In this document: positions 6,241 through 6,711 of the stretch, piece after piece
Layout of the letters: every line of letters begins with the position of its first letter
Numbering within the stretch: the stretch's first letter is position 1
Origin: an uncultured Lachnospiraceae bacterium
GTDB lineage: Bacteria; Bacillota; Clostridia; Lachnospirales; Lachnospiraceae
Assembly (NCBI GenBank): GCA_905236275.1
Contig: CAJOPI010000135.1
Coordinates: 1-6,711 of the forward strand
DNA: 6,711 bases
Direction: 5' to 3'
Program-made: the position numbers and the translations under genes
The notes under the pieces: model-generated
What the model was told of the DNA's origin: nothing
The model's input: only the letters and a program-made list of their open reading frames with translations
Database searches by the model: none

Positions 6241-6711
6241 CTAATCTTTTATCAGGCTCTTAAGTGTTTTAAACAGTGTCTCCGGCTGAACGGGCTTTGA
6301 AAGATGGGCATTAAGACCTGCCTGCAGGCTTCGCTGAACGTCCTCGTCAAAGGCATTTGCCGTAAGGGCAATTATGGGAACGCTCTTTGCATCGTCTCTT
6401 TTAAGGCTTCTTATCCTTCTTGTTGCTTCAAGTCCATCCATCTCCGGCATACGCATGTCCATAAGAATGGCGTCATAGTACTTTTCGGTGCTGTTTTCGA
6501 ACTTTTCAAGAGCTACTTTTCCGTTTTCGGCAAGATCGACCTCGATATTCTGCATCTTGAGCACCATTTGCATTATTTCTGCATTGACCGGCACATCCTC
6601 AGCCAGAAGCACTCTCCTTCCGGCAAGTATCGCCTCCTTATTCATTCCGTCGGCACTGTTTTTGCGAGTATATGCCGAGCGGAATTCCTCAATAACCGCA
6701 GCCGCAAACAA
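6241..6711 (-). CDS. C-terminal receiver domain, probably of a hybrid sensor histidine kinase (partial)
   Basis: The frame is open to the right edge and ends at TAG 6241-6243, so the visible 156 residues are the C-terminus of a longer protein; the first visible codon is TTG inside the gene. After a linker (1-30), a CheY-like receiver domain spans about residues 32-155. Its acidic pocket is in LLAEDVPVN (E38, D39), the phospho-acceptor is D85 in DAILMDMRMPEMDG, the switch Thr is T117 in ALTANA, and the conserved Lys is K139 in SKPV. No DNA-binding domain follows, and the domain ends six residues after ETLFKTLK, so output is not direct DNA binding. The style of this receiver and its C-terminal position match hybrid histidine kinases, in which it accepts phosphate from the kinase core; that core would lie beyond the window. 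A stand-alone or multi-receiver protein is a less likely alternative. The receiver is certain; the kinase is inferred. Confidence 0.88.
   Translation of the reverse strand: MFAAAVIEEFRSAYTRKNSADGMNKEAILAGRRVLLAEDVPVNAEIMQMVLKMQNIEVDLAENGKVALEKFENSTEKYYDAILMDMRMPEMDGLEATRRIRSLKRDDAKSVPIIALTANAFDEDVQRSLQAGLNAHLSKPVQPETLFKTLKSLIKD

Overview
The window looks like a chromosomal segment from an anaerobic, low-to-moderate-GC Firmicute, most likely a Lachnospiraceae member (a Butyrivibrio- or Roseburia-like gut or rumen bacterium). This is an inference from three things: a textbook AGGAGG ribosome-binding site, a lipoprotein with a Pro/Thr linker (TPTPEP) of a kind common in that family, and a C-terminal receiver domain of the style found in its hybrid histidine kinases (LLAEDVPVNAEIM, LTANAFDEDVQ, GLNAHLSKPV). 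No tRNA, rRNA, CRISPR array or insertion sequence was found.

Layout from left to right. Positions 3-206 (+) hold a tentative 3' end of a membrane protein cut by the window edge. It converges on a 190-residue lipoprotein gene at 229-801 (-). The 153-bp gap at 802-954 carries a consensus sigma-A promoter (TTGACA, 16 bp, TATAAT) for the lipoprotein, followed by an A/T-rich inverted repeat that would fold near the 5' end of its mRNA. Positions 955-5850 (-) are one 1631-residue cytoplasmic, charged, largely helical gene that I cannot assign to a family. It contains a diverged internal duplication (about residues 105-460 and 606-885) and a coiled-coil-rich C-terminal third.

The 390-bp gap at 5851-6240 is the most information-rich non-coding part. 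It has a strong ribosome-binding site, a perfect odd palindrome, two exact tandem copies of an 11-bp element (a 7-4-7 direct repeat), two candidate promoters, and a 42-codon fossil of an aldehyde dehydrogenase that still contains the catalytic-cysteine motif. Positions 6241-6711 (-) are the C-terminal receiver domain of what is probably a hybrid sensor histidine kinase whose N-terminal part lies outside the window.

The kinase, the dehydrogenase remnant, the giant gene and the lipoprotein all read leftward. The giant gene and the lipoprotein each appear to have their own promoter, so they are probably separate transcription units with possible read-through, since no Rho-independent terminator is visible between them. 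The sequence does not show a functional link between the genes. The points most worth following up are the orphan giant protein with its duplicated module and the operator-like 11-bp tandem repeat upstream of it.
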